DNA from: Ottelia alismoides
Lineage: Eukaryota; Streptophyta; Magnoliopsida; Alismatales; Hydrocharitaceae
Assembly: GCA_037367405.1 (NCBI GenBank)
Contig: JAZKJV010008259.1
Span: 248,001-312,000 of the forward strand
Length of the DNA stretch: 64,000 bases
Direction of reading: 5' to 3'
In this document: positions 33,504 through 45,303 of the stretch, piece by piece
Numbering within the stretch: position 1 is the stretch's first letter
Layout of the letters: the number at the start of each line of letters is the position of its first letter
Translations under genes and position numbers: made by a program
The notes under the pieces: model-generated
Seen by the model: the letters and a program-made list of their open reading frames with translations, nothing else
What the model was told of the DNA's origin: nothing
Database searches by the model: none

Positions 33504-36384
33504 TGATGAATCCACGATTCATCATCTCAATATCTTGATCTTAGCAAAATCCCCGAGTAAAATCCCAGAAAATTGTCCATAAAATCAATAGATTAACAAA
33601 ATGACTCTTGTAAATAAAACACACTAATCAATGTGTATTAGATTGTACAAAATAAATTAACAATAAAAAGCCGCAAAATTAAAGGAGTTTTTCACTTGTA
33701 AACTACCCAAAACATCATGTATTTTTAATAATTTCATTTCAACTCCTTTTTGGCTAATTCTTTTCTAACTAATTCATAACAATGTATATAAGAATACAAA
33801 AATACAAAACAAATTTTACCTCAAATAAATGATCTTAGATCCCAAACAGAAAAGGCCGTAAAGTCCAACTTCCAAGTCAAATTCCCGCTCCGCATGAACT
33901 CCGAATTCACCAAACTCACTTTTAAAGTTCAAGTTAGAGAATTATCTAACCAAGGAATTGGTTTCATTAAAATCGGAGCTCATTTGCAAAAGTTGAGTTT
34001 TGGGACTTAGATGAACATTGTATATTATGTATATATTTATTCTTTCTTTATCTTTTCTAATTAGTAAAAATACAAAAAAATCATGATTGTGTTGTATTTT
34101 GATTGTATTATTTTATTGTATTTTTCCGTTGTAAATATCTCATATTAAAAAGATAAAAAATACATATTAGAAAAGCAAACAAAAAAATTACATGTTGTAT
34201 GTATTCCCTTGTAAATTCTCCACTATTTTTCCTTCTTTATATTTTTTATTGTATTTAAAGTAGACTACTTTATTTCACTTTATTTATTTATTTAATTTTC
34301 ATTCTCTACAATAACCACCAATTCAACTCCATTATTCCACCATTTTTTCCAACTTCCCAATCAACTCCATTAATAATACAACCTCCCATTCAACTCCACC
34401 ACCTTAATAACTTCTCATGTCTTCTCTTTATAACATCCCATCCTCCTCAATTTGTATTTGATCCATCTTTATGTGAGGAGAGCCTAGTTCCCAGAGTTGA
34501 ATCGGTGACAGCGACGCAACCGCGGTCGAGCGACGACAGCCCTCTCTCCGGTGAGATCCGTTGTTTTTTTGGCCAACATCGCAGCCGCAACCGCGCGTTG
34601 TTCGAGCTCATCGCTCACAGGCGATTTGAGCGAAGACCGTGCTCTCATGAGCACACCATAGGCGACCGTCTCCATCGTTGGTAAGTTTAGTTTCATCTTG
34701 TTATTTTTTTATCTTTGCATTATTTTTGTCCATCACATTTCCATCCATATTCCTACATTTGTTTATATCCTCATCATACACCATCATCATGTTATTTTAT
34801 TTCCACACAATGTTCATCCATTGTTCAACAAAATTTAAAAAATATTAAAAAAATAAAACAAAAAAAGTTCTTTTATTATAACAACAGAAAAATTAAAAAA
34901 TTAAAAAAAATAAGGAGGGAGCAGCAGCAGCCGGTGCCGTCGCAGCCCCCCTCCCTTCCTCCATAGCTGCCCGCCATCGCATCTCGCCGACCGCGCGGGC
35001 CCGTATCCGCCAAGCCTCCAGCCTCCAACCGGCGACCCCTCCTCCACGCGCCGCTCCTCGGCGCTCCGCCGCGCTGCAGCAGCCCAACGTGCCCCTGGCC
35101 GATCTCGCCCTCCACCGCACGACTCTACTGCCTCGCACGCCCCTGCGCTTCCCTCCGCGCGGCCGCAAGCTGTGCCGCTCGACGGTGGCCGCCCGCCTCC
35201 CCTGCCGCCCCAGCAGTGCCGACCAGCACCAACCGCCGACCCTCTTTTTGGGTTCCTGTACGCCCTAGCCGCCTCGAAGAAGAAGGTCATTTCATTATTT
35301 TTTTATTGTAAATATTGCTAAAATTTCCTTCATAATTTTTGTAATTGTAGTTTAGTCCCTGTGCATAAGTTTGAGTTGTCTTTTCAATTTCTATTTTACA
35401 CGAACGACCATGTGTTTGATTTTAAATGTGGACATCATCCTTGCGTCATTTTATTCAATGAAAAATATCTCGATGTTGAGCAACTAGTTCTCTACCATGT
35501 GAATATTTATTTATATTTTTATGGTCTTTGGGTAATTAATTAAAATTGTTTAATTGAAATTCTTCATATTTTACCCAATCTGGACTCTTAAATTCACATC
35601 TCACTCACAATTGCTCTAAAAATTCCACAAAACTTAAATATAATGCCTTGATGTGTGCTTTAATTACTTTCTAAATTTCATCCAAAGTGGAGTTGTCTTG
35701 TGCCTGAAATAAATTGTGGAGTGATTTTAGTATTTGATTTTTAATTAAATCCAATTGCATCATTTTTGTGAAATTTCAAATATCTTGGATTCTATATGAA
35801 AATATCTTTTTGGGATATTTCGCACTCTTATTAATTTGTCATTGTGGATTAATTAGAAATTAATTACTCATTGTCGCTCTATTTTCATTAAAAATACATA
35901 AAAAATTCATATATTGTCAAAAAATTCCAAAAAAAAATACTGTAGTGTCATTTCAACTTGTTTTAATTCCAATAAATGTTTCATAATTTTCGCTTACTGT
36001 TTGTGCGAAAAAATGCGAAAAAACCCATAAAAATTATGCATTTTTAGTTGTAGCATTTTAATCCCTGAAAATACAAAAAAAATGTGTTTTGTGTTCATCA
36101 TTGGATTATGTTTACTGGAAAAATATAATTTAGCTAAATTGAATTAATTTCACATTAAATTTAATTTGGCCTTGTTGTATGTTTCTTAGTGTCTTAGTTC
36201 AGCTATACATCGCATTTCGCATTTCTTTTTGCATAAAAAATTAAAAAAAAACCGCATTTGGAAATCGAGATCTAAATTTTGAAATTAGCCCGACCTTGTT
36301 CCTTTGCCTCCATGTGTTCGACCCCGAACTAGCCCGAGATATAAATTAAGCCGAGACACTCTTCACGGATTCAGCGACCCGTCA
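33504..36384 (+). mobile_element. Solo Athila-like LTR inserted in LTR-C copy 2
   Basis: It starts with arms TGATGAATC / GATTCATCA around CAC and ends ACCCGTCA. Flanking pentamers are ACCTA (left) and ACCTG (right), a 5-bp target duplication with one change. The uninterrupted sequence is visible in LTR-C copy 1 (around 290-300). It contains TTTATAAC at 34427, a GC-rich leader (34915-35280) and an AT-rich U5. No internal region is present, so it arose by LTR-LTR recombination. Its closest relative here is LTR I (60272-62821). Confidence 0.9.
34427..34434 (+). promoter_or_regulatory. TATA box of the solo LTR
   Basis: TTTATAAC before the conserved leader words GGAGAGCCTAGTTCC. Same position relative to the LTR start as in other copies. 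Confidence 0.5.
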
Positions 36385-36982
36385 ACCTGTATGATCCCTT
36401 TGAGAGATCATCTTACTTATATGCCCTTTCATGCACACCAGCGCACCGGTGTATAGACCTTGCTTAGGTCATCAACCTATTGGACTGCCAAATGCACATA
36501 CTCAGACATATAGTAATACATCTGTCTCCGGTCAGAGGATGCGTGCCTATATCATGACAGCATACGACATAGGTCTTTGGTTATCTCGATCTTGTTAAGT
36601 CAACTATTTGTTCTAACTAATCTGACACCTTCGAATATCTATTCTCATGTAGAGGACCTGCATTAAGAGGTCGGTCAGTTATCAGCCAAATGAGAAAGGA
36701 TAGCCATCTCCTACTCATGCTGGAGATCATCTCTTAACAATCATTTGATGGTGCTTGATGAGTCCTCAATCTAACTCTTTAGATATTCGTCCAAGCACCA
36801 GCTTCTATGATTCAATAATTGAATCAACAACTGTATGATCATTAAGATGGCCATGGTACATAACGCTAATTCTACTAATGGACCTATTATGAAAATTAGT
36901 TATTCTTCACTTCATATCAGGAAATGATATTTGCCATAATATTTATTGCATAATGGCTCGCCATGGGCTCACATGTCCAACA

Positions 36983-38007
36983 ACCCATTCACACCCACAC
37001 ACAATTAGATTACCATATATCCATGGTGTCATTCCATAATTAACTAAATTCTAGACTTTTATCATCTCCATCGATACTTAACAAATATTACCGCTCTTGG
37101 AATTGCTGGAAATTGATATTTCTAGATGATATGTTAGAAATGTTTGTTTTGCATAGAACTTGAAACACATATTCCCCTCAATATATTAAGCAAATCCCCC
37201 AAGGTTTCTTTCAAGAAAACCCAAAAATAATGAAAAGGAAGGGTGTAGAGAGTTACCTACACCACTGGTTGTAGGCTCCCAGCTCCCATATATATGAATG
37301 TATGTACATAGATACATATACATATACATATACATACGTACACGCACACACCTACCCACTCACCCACCCACACACACACACACATACATGTATGTATAAA
37401 CACACATATGTGTGTGTATACACACACATATATGTATGAGGGATTATCCTTTGAGAGACAAAAACTGTGAGAGTAGTGAATCTGGGCCATTCGATTTTGC
37501 TCATCTCTCTCCTCCTCCAATCAATCAGAAGAGAAATCACAGAATTTAGTGGTCCAGAATCATTTCTCTCATGCACTTATAAATTTTGGCTCTCATAGGA
37601 TCATCTGTTTATATGTATATATGGAGGTTAGGGAGCTTGCACTAAGGTACGTGTAACTTTATATGCACGGGTGCCATAAACGCCCATTTGATATTTTTTT
37701 GAAATGAAATCATATGGGATTTAAATCACCATATATCACTATGTGATGAATCTGCATTTCATAATCTTTATTAATTTATTTTATCTTAAAATCTCTTATA
37801 GAACACATGTATATATCGATAAATCCGTATTCCTACTTACCTGCATATGTGTGTAAATATTATAGATGTATTGCTTTTTTAACCTGAAATAAATAAATAA
37901 ATAAAGGAAAAATAAAAAAAACTGTATATATGAAATAGATACAAGCTGACCCGAATCCAGAGAGAAGGTCAAGACTTGACCTGATCGACCTCGAATAAAG
38001 TAGGGGG
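36983..38007. other. Second copy of the 883-1953 block
   Basis: Collinear with 883-1953 at high similarity: PPT-like run beside LTR-C, microsatellite (37287-37436), F2 MITE (37438-37606), F1 arm (about 37621) and ATAAAGTAGGGGG at 37995-38007. No gene seen. Confidence 0.7.
37438..37606. mobile_element. F2-family MITE, second copy
   Basis: Left end GAGGGATTATCCTTTGAGAG, right end CTCTCATAGGATCATC. Orthologous in position to 1375-1542 within the duplicated block, so it was present before the block was duplicated. Confidence 0.55.
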
Positions 38008-41000
38008 AGATAGGATCTTTAATCAGAAAATCCCCCAAAAAATATTTTGTAAATATTGGTCATTTATTCTATGTAAATTTGTATAAAACTTGCACTATTT
38101 TATTTATCCATAAATTGACCTCAAATTAAATTTTTTCTAAACAAAAACTATAAATAAAAATATTTACTAAATAATAAAAATAATTGCAAAATATGATCAT
38201 GTACAAAATAAATGTAACCACACTCGGAAAAAACCGTAAAGCGATAATTGAAAGATCAAGTCGGGCTCCATATGAACTCAAATTGAATCAAACTCACTTC
38301 CATCATATTATAAATTAAATTATCTTTAAAATAGCAGTGGTTTCATAATTTTGGAGTTACAGTTTGAAAGGCCTTTTTTCTTGGGTGGTTTTTGCAATTT
38401 ATATTATATATATATATTTATCCATTGTTATTTTATACATATGTATTTGTAAATAATTGTAAATATTTTTAATAATTATTTAAAATATAATAAAAAATTT
38501 TAAAATATAAAATAAGCTAATATCTTTATTAACTATGTATGTAGTGTACCATATGTATAGATTATATGTATATAGTCGATTTCCTTAAATAACCACCAAA
38601 AAATTTAATAACTAAAATTTATTATTTAATTTAATAAAGTGACGAAACTAATTAATTAGTTATGTAGATAATGTAAATAATTTCGACCACCATTAACCTC
38701 CTCCCTTCTTTTCCTCTCCATTAAAATTTTGAAAAATCAAATTTAACTTTTCCACTATTTATTTGGCTTCTCCTCTCTCATTCCAACTTGATCAATCTTT
38801 GGTAAAAAGAGCCTAATCTCTAAGAGCTTTTTATTGTAGAAAGGTGCCTAGCCTCAGAGTCGTTTAGTGATAGTGAGCTGACCTTCGTCGAGGCCAATAG
38901 GGCATTATCCGCTCCCATAGTGAGATCCATTTTCATTTCTCATTTTCATCTAGGTTAATCGTAGTTTAGTTTTTACGGTTTTAATTTTGTTGTCATTTTT
39001 TTAATTCTAGATCTTAGTTAATCATTTTTAATCAACCATCATGATTCGATCCACCCTCAATTTTGATTTCATAATCATCCTCTCGATCTACACATTCACA
39101 TTCTACCTCACAAATCTATCATCTCTAGCTGCGTATGGTGGCCGGAGAATTGGTTCCATTCCATTACAACCGTCGGAACCTCCTCACCCAGTAATTTGTT
39201 TGAATTTTGGATCGAGCTGTTGTGCTTGAGTCGTTATCTTTTGATTTCATTGCAAGTTCGGGAATTCTAAAAAAATCACAGCTATTGTTTACAAAAAACT
39301 ATTGTTAAAAAATACAGAAAATTTTAAAAAATAAGTTGGGGGGGAGCACTCCAGCCGTCATCGCCCATCCTCCGTTGGAGCCAGCCTTTCCTTCAGGCCC
39401 TCTTGCCTCCTCCTGCACGGGTCGACCATCGACCAAGCTCCATTACCAAATACCTAGCGATGTATGCTGACCCTGTCCACCTTCGTCGAAGATCTCCAAC
39501 GCCGCCCATAGCCATCCTCGACGGTCGCCATTCGCTGACACAACTGTCACCCTATCACCACATGAGGCGCACCGCCCTTTCACTACGCGCCGTCCTGTGT
39601 GGGCTACCCCAACCATCGTCGTCCTTCACCACCGATCTTTGGGGGTGACCTCGCAAGCAACTACATGGAGGTGCACCTTCGCCCTTGACTTAACCCACGC
39701 CCAGATCCAATATAGCCGCACTCCAACTCGTCCTGCTATAGCACTACCAAAACCACCTGCCAATCCTTGAAGCCGCCACTGACCCTTTGGCTTGGAGAGG
39801 AAGGTGTGGCGATACCCCACACCGTTTCTCCCCTTTGGCATGAAAAAGCAAGAACGGAGAAATAAAGGAGACACCACTTTCAACCCTAAGTTATTTTTTT
39901 GGAAAATTACATCCACATCCTTCAGAGTTTATTAAAATTACAGCAAAGTTCCCGCTAGAGCAAAAGCACGTGCATTACACGTATTCTTTAGGTATTTTGC
40001 GTTTTCTCACCACAACTTTGTTTTTATTATATTTTAATGCAAAAAAATAAACAATTGCTTTTCAGTCCCTGTATTCCATACATTTATATTGCTTGTTCTT
40101 TTCATTGAAATAAATATTCCTATTGCTCAATAAATTTTAGAAAATTCATGTTATATTCCTGCTGCTTGTCTCTTCATTGTTTAAATTTTGCATTGCATTT
40201 TGGTATCATTTGATACTATTAAAAAAATAAAAAAAACGCAATTTTCTCTATGTGAAATCTGAAAAATCATTACAAAATGAATATTGCGTCAAAAATTCCA
40301 AAAAATATATTTGCTTCCTTTTTATGTATTTAATTTTCTGTCCAAATTTCACCCATTAATCATTCTAGAACCCAAAAAATCATAAAATATCAAAAATTCT
40401 AAAATTTTTAAAAATATGATAAAAAAATCCAAAAATATCGATTTCACTTCCTTATTGTAAATAATTTCCTTTAGTTTCTAGGAAAAATAATTGCAGAAAC
40501 TTTTGGTTTCATTTTATATTTTTAAATTGCAAAATAATCCTATGTGTTCAATGTTTTCATTATTATCTATTTTTATTCATTTTGAAAACTCTAAAAAGAT
40601 CTAAAAAGATCTGAAAAAATATAAAAATAGTAAAAAATCATCAAAACAAAAATATTTTTATTTGATTTTTTGATCATTTTTATCATATTTGAAAAATCCA
40701 AAAAGAAGTGTTTCATTCGTGTATACATTGGCTTTTAAAAAATTACTTATTTTGAAAATAAAAAATTTGCAAAAATAAAAATCAATAAAAATAAAAAATT
40801 TTAAGTATAAAATATGAAAAATGTTAAAATGACAAAAATCTCACAAAAAACCAAGATAATTTGCATTTGATATTCCATTTTATTTTTAATTGATTTTTTT
40901 GATTATTAGAATAAACCCTTGGGATTGTAGCCTCCCCAAGTTCGATCCTTTTATCTAAATATGTAAATTAAATAGCAAAATTATTTTACTACATTTTGGT

Positions 41001-41102
41001 AATTTTTTTTGAGAATAAAAAGATATTTTTTTGGTGCGGGATCATTTGGGTAACAACGACACATTTATTTAATCTAATAAAAACCCTTGAAAATTCCTGC
41101 CA
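38008..41102 (+). mobile_element. LTR D2, diverged Athila-like LTR (second copy)
   Basis: Same landmarks and flanks as LTR D1 (1954-5047), with over 90% identity by eye, differing by small indels (for example a shorter G run near 39340). It is followed by the same 60 bp (ACACTATGG... to CCATTAATAC, 41162), after which the two copies part. Boundaries are approximate for the same reasons as D1. Confidence 0.55.
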
Positions 41103-41162
41103 ACACTATGGTTCCATTTAAAATTCAACTTAATTCAAGATTTCCAATCCATCCATTAATAC

Positions 41163-42301
41163 TCAATGGATACCTCAAGGAGGATATCTACATGGAGCAT
41201 CCCCAGGCTTCATAACTGAGGATGGCAAAGTATGCAAGCTAAAGAAATCCATCTATGGGCTCAAGAAAGCTTCTCGTAGATGGAACATCAGATTTGACGA
41301 AACCATAAAGAGTTATGATTTTGTGCAGAATCCTGATGAACCTTGTGTATACAAGAAGCTTAGTGGGAGCGCCGTTGTATTCATCGTTCCTTATGTAGAT
41401 GGCATCCTTATCATTGGGAATGATACATGGATGATGACCAGTGTAAAGATTTGGTTATCCCATACCTTTGAGATGAAAGATCTTGGAGAAGCCTTTTACA
41501 TATTAGGCCTGAAGTTGTTCAGAAACCGAGAAAAGAGGATTTTGGGATTGTCACAACATGGATACATAAAGAAGATTCTTGAACGATTCTGTATGGATAG
41601 TTCCAAGAAAGGATTCCTACCCTTAAGACATGGTATCTACCTGTCTAAAGGGATGGCTCCTCAAACTGTTAAGGAAAAGAAAGCCATGGCTGGATGTCCT
41701 TATGCATCATTTGTAGGAAGCTTAATGTATGCCATGATGTGTACTAGGCCGGATATCTTTCACGCAGTGGGAGTGGTAAGTCGTTACCAATCCTACTATG
41801 GAGAGCAACACTGGAATGCAGTAAAGAACATATTCAAATATCTAAGACGGACGCAATCGGATATTGATGATCGAAAGTCGACATCAGGGTTTGTATTCCT
41901 GTTGAATGGTGGTGCTGTGAGCAGGAGAAGCAAGAAACAGGACACTACTGCAGATTTAACAATAGAGGCCGAGTACATTACCGCATCGGATGCTGCAAAG
42001 GAGGCGGTGTGGTTGCGCAAGTTCATCCTGGAGTTTGGCGTAGTTTCCTCTGATACTCCCATCCTGTTACTCTGCGATAACACGAGAGCCATTGCCCAGT
42101 CAAAGGAACCCAGATGGCATCAGAAGAGCAAGCACGTGGAAAGGAAATACCACATCATTAGGGAGATTCAAAAGCGTGGTGACATAATCATCCCAAGGTG
42201 GCCTCTGCCGACAACGTTGCTGATCCTCTTACCAAACCTCTAACACAGAAGGTTTTCGACCAGCATGTAATGAGTATAGGTTTAAAGATTGTTCCTGAAT
42301 G
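41163..42301 (+). pseudogene. Ty1/copia pol remnant: C-terminal RT and RNase H
   Basis: The frame begins at NGYLKEDIYMEHPQ, the usual copia RT motif after VKTAFL. Next come LKKSIYGLKKASRRW, IVPYVDGILIIGND, DLGEAFYILGLKL, MYAMMCTRPDIFHAV, DRKSTSGFVFLL, IEAEYITASDAAKEAVWL, LLCDNTRAIAQ and KHVERKYHIIRE. The catalytic YVDD is YVDG, so the RT is dead. About 30 residues expected between YLRRTQ and DIDDRKSTSG are missing. Frameshifts lie near 41208 and near 42190, beyond which the original tail SADNVADPLTKPL runs to the stop just before the LTR. Everything upstream of NGY is replaced by LTR D2-linked sequence. Confidence 0.9.
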
Positions 42302-44239
42302 GTTCTGAGGGCTAGTGAGAGATTGTTAGCAATGTGAGCCCGGGGCGAACCTTCCTACAATAAATGTTATTGTAATAAATGATTTATCAATAAAAGATAT
42401 TGATTATTTTTCACTCTCTTTCTGAGATTGAATGAATGAATGTACTATAAGGTCCCTCTGTACAATAAGGGTTATGTACCATGGCCAACTTGATGATCAT
42501 ACAGCTGCTGATTCATTGATTGAATCATAGAGGCTGATGCTTGGATGAATATCTAAGGAATTAGATAGAGGACTCATCAAACATCATCAAATGATTGTTA
42601 AGTGATGATCCCCAGTCTGAGTAGGAGATGGCAATCCTTTCTCATATGGCTGATATCTGACCGACCTCTTGATGCAGGTCCTCTGCATGGGAATAGTGAT
42701 TCAGAGGTGTCAGATTAGTTGAGTCAATGGGTTGACTTAACGAGATCGAGATAACCAAAGACCTATGTTGAATGCTGTCACAACATAGGCATGCATCCTC
42801 TGACCAGAGGCAGATGTGTTGCTATATGTCTGAGTGTGTACATTTGGCAGACCAATAGGTTGATGACCTAGCCACGATCTATACACTGGTGAGCTGGTGC
42901 GCATATAAGGACATATGAGTAATACGATCTCTCAAAGGGATCATACAGGTTCACTTGTGAACCGGAAGACACGAGCTCACTCATGAGGTATTGGGACTGA
43001 TCAAATTCCATGCATGGTCGTCATGCTTTGGAAGCATGACATGAATTTGAAGGTAAGATATATGCTTTGGGAAAGCATATGATCTATACCAATTCCCAAT
43101 GACCAATATTGAGAAACTTAATGATCAAACCCTGAAGATGACAGTGTAAAAGTGATTTATATCTTCAGGATGATCATAGTTCTTCCAGTGTGCAGGATGT
43201 ACAGGTATTGGGAATACATGAGGGTGATGTGATCATGAACGATAGTATAACCATGACGCATCCATTCCGATGGAGTGATGAAACAGGTTTGGATTTTAGT
43301 GACTCCTCTCAATAAAGAAGTGACCTAATCTTAGTCCATGTATTGGATATTGATCTGAATGAGATTCAGATGCAATGAGAAGATTAGGTCTACAGTCTTG
43401 ATTTGATCAAGCATCTGTGGGAGGTCCATGAGATCTGGATTTGAAATGTGATCTCAACATCCAAGTCACTATACGTGGAACAATACAATTGCCATGTCCT
43501 TATCTCCAAGTATCTGCGGAGAAATCGCATCATTCTTGAAAGGGTTCAAGAATAATCCCATAAATCTAAGCATTAAAGAATTGATGATTAAATGTGATTT
43601 AATCATCTTGATGTGTGTGGAAATTATCCAATATAATTAAATGTGATTTAATTATTGTGGATAAGAATAATGTAGATAGCAATATCCAATTATTCATAAT
43701 ATGTTATAAATATGATTTATAATGTATTAGAGAGAGCTAATTATAATTTATATTTGTTGATTATTTATTAATGTGTATTGGATACACATTGTGTAATTAA
43801 TTGAAAATGTAATTATATTTTGTTTTGGGTTGCGAATGTGATTCACAAATTTCCAATGGTAATATTGCAATATTCTCAAAATTAATTATGAATTACTTTG
43901 AAGAATAAATAACAACAAAAGTTGTTGGAAATAATAATAGAGATTTCCATGGAGATTTGCAATCTCATGAGATTTCATGAGATTGCCTCCACATTGAAAC
44001 ATGTGGACGGCGACGAAGTCCTATATGGAATTGGTGGTCGTCCACCATGTTGACATGGGAGATGTAATCTCCATGTTGATTGTCTCCTTATTTGATTGAT
44101 TTAATTTGGGATTGAATTGTATTTGATTTATCAAATATATTTGATCTAAATTAAATCATAAATTTGTTGGCTTTTACCAACAACAATCTTGACTATTGGA
44201 TTGAACATAAATCAATCTTATCCATTGATTTTATAGGTC

Positions 44240-44259
44240 CCATGGATTGAGATCCATGG
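44240..44259 (+). promoter_or_regulatory. Promoter-proximal dyad of LTR-C
   Basis: Arms CCATGGAT and ATCCATGG around TGAG, 11 bp upstream of the TATA box. It is kept in copy 5 (63411-63430) and, with one inserted T, in copy 4 (53555-53575). Confidence 0.5.
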
Positions 44260-44270
44260 ATCCCAAAACC

Positions 44271-44280
44271 CTATAAATAG
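44271..44280 (+). promoter_or_regulatory. TATA box of LTR-C copy 3
   Basis: CTATAAATAG, a strong plant TATA match. Copy 5 has the same motif on the minus strand at 63390-63399, and copy 4 has ATATAAAAGG at 53587. Confidence 0.7.
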
Positions 44281-44497
44281 ATATGCATACCATGCTCTCT
44301 AATGCTATGCTATTGGAAGCACATCTCTCTCCCTCTCTCTATTTTCTCCCACACGTCAACTCTCTCTCCCTCTCCTTGGTAGTCGTCCACCAAATCCTAA
44401 AGAAGAAAGCCGTCGACGCCTTCTCCACCGCACCGCCGCTTCGACGTTCTTCGGTTCTCCATCTTCTTGGAGTGCTATGCTTACGAAGAGGACGTTC

Positions 44498-44516
44498 GAT
44501 CTTGTACGACGAGATC
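44498..44516 (+). other. Conserved leader hairpin of LTR-C
   Basis: GATCTTGT (44498-44505) pairs with ACGAGATC (44509-44516) around an ACG loop, with one U-G pair. Copy 5 has GATCTCGT / ACGAGATC (63156-63174, minus), and copy 4 has GATTTCGT / ACGAAATC (53800-53818). The C-G to T-A change between copies 5 and 4 is compensatory. Confidence 0.6.
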
Positions 44517-44666
44517 AGGAGTTCACCGTGCTTAGATCATCTTGTTGGATTGCGAGGATCATGCGGTTCATCCCCGCGCTCGCAAGCATCTTCTCCAACG
44601 ATCGGACTTGAGACAAGAGGTCTCTTTTCATAGAGACTCGATCAACCACGCTTCAAGAGGTATTCC

Positions 44667-45303
44667 GAGAATCATTCTAGACGTAGAGGCTCCGTCCTTA
44701 AGTAACATGGGTTGCCGTTTTACGGTCCGTACTTACACCTATACTGGCTGAAAGTAGATGCAACTAGTCGTACAAACTCAGGATAGTCTTTAAGGAAATA
44801 TTGGCACCTAACAGCTCGTTTAAACGACTAGCAAGACTTGAATTCTCACCAATTTAAAATTGACAAGATAATTGGCCAAACTCTTACGGCCTTCACTGAG
44901 TGAGTTGGTGAAAGAAATCTTTGTATTGTGTTTGGTTTGGGCGTATACAATAAGCAATCAACGAATACCGCACACTTGTGCCTACATCATAAACCGTGAA
45001 CCTCTTGTTGACCTCGAGAATGGAAGATTGTGGTAATTCTCGTTCGGACTCCGCGAACCCTTCTCTCACTGCCATAAAATCTCCAATCTCAAAAACCCAG
45101 AGAGACTCTTACTCTGGACCCTCTTGGCCTCCGGGAAACCCTTCCCAAGAACCTTATTCCTACGATTCATTCTTCTTCCTGGAGGGAGGACATACCCACA
45201 CTGTCTCTTTCTCACCAAAATAGATCGAGGAAAACTTTTACATCAATTCTTTCCACTCTATTAACTCGAACCCCTTATATTCTGAAGGTGAAGAAGAAGA
45301 GAT
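44667..45303 (+). other. Element B leader (5' truncated)
   Basis: No long frame. TTAAAATTGACAAGATAATTGG and CCTTCACTGAGTG near 44860-44900 match the end of the element A leader (20050-20100), which fixes the region as untranslated leader just before gag. Confidence 0.6.

Larger units (their letters stand above)
31959..36982 (-). mobile_element. LTR-C copy 2 (minus), interrupted by a solo Athila-like LTR
   Basis: The 3' terminus is TGAAGGATATGG (plus strand) at 31959 and the 5' TGTTGG terminus is at 36982. Without the insertion the LTR is about 2.14 kb. It includes the ACTAGTATGACTAGT dyad near 32030 and distal blocks near-identical to 1-882. The TATA and leader region seen in copies 3-5 is missing (the sequence passes directly from U5-like to U3-like DNA near 32140-32270). 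The flanking pentamers differ, so it is part of a larger element or rearrangement. Confidence 0.8.
42324..44666 (+). mobile_element. LTR-C copy 3 (plus), 3' LTR of the copia remnant
   Basis: It starts TGTTAGCAATG right after a purine-rich run (GAGGGCTAGTGAGAGAT) and the pol stop, so it is the 3' LTR. A dyad CCATGGAT / ATCCATGG is at 44240-44259, the TATA box CTATAAATAG at 44271, and a leader hairpin at 44498-44516. It breaks off after AGGTATTCC at 44666, about 180 bp short of the LTR end seen in copy 4, where element B sequence begins. Confidence 0.85.

Noticed and set aside
44283..44633. 116-codon frame in the LTR-C leader, with a similar 114-codon frame in copy 5
   Set aside because: All three frames of this leader align equally well between copies, so conservation is at the nucleotide level and no frame is preferred.
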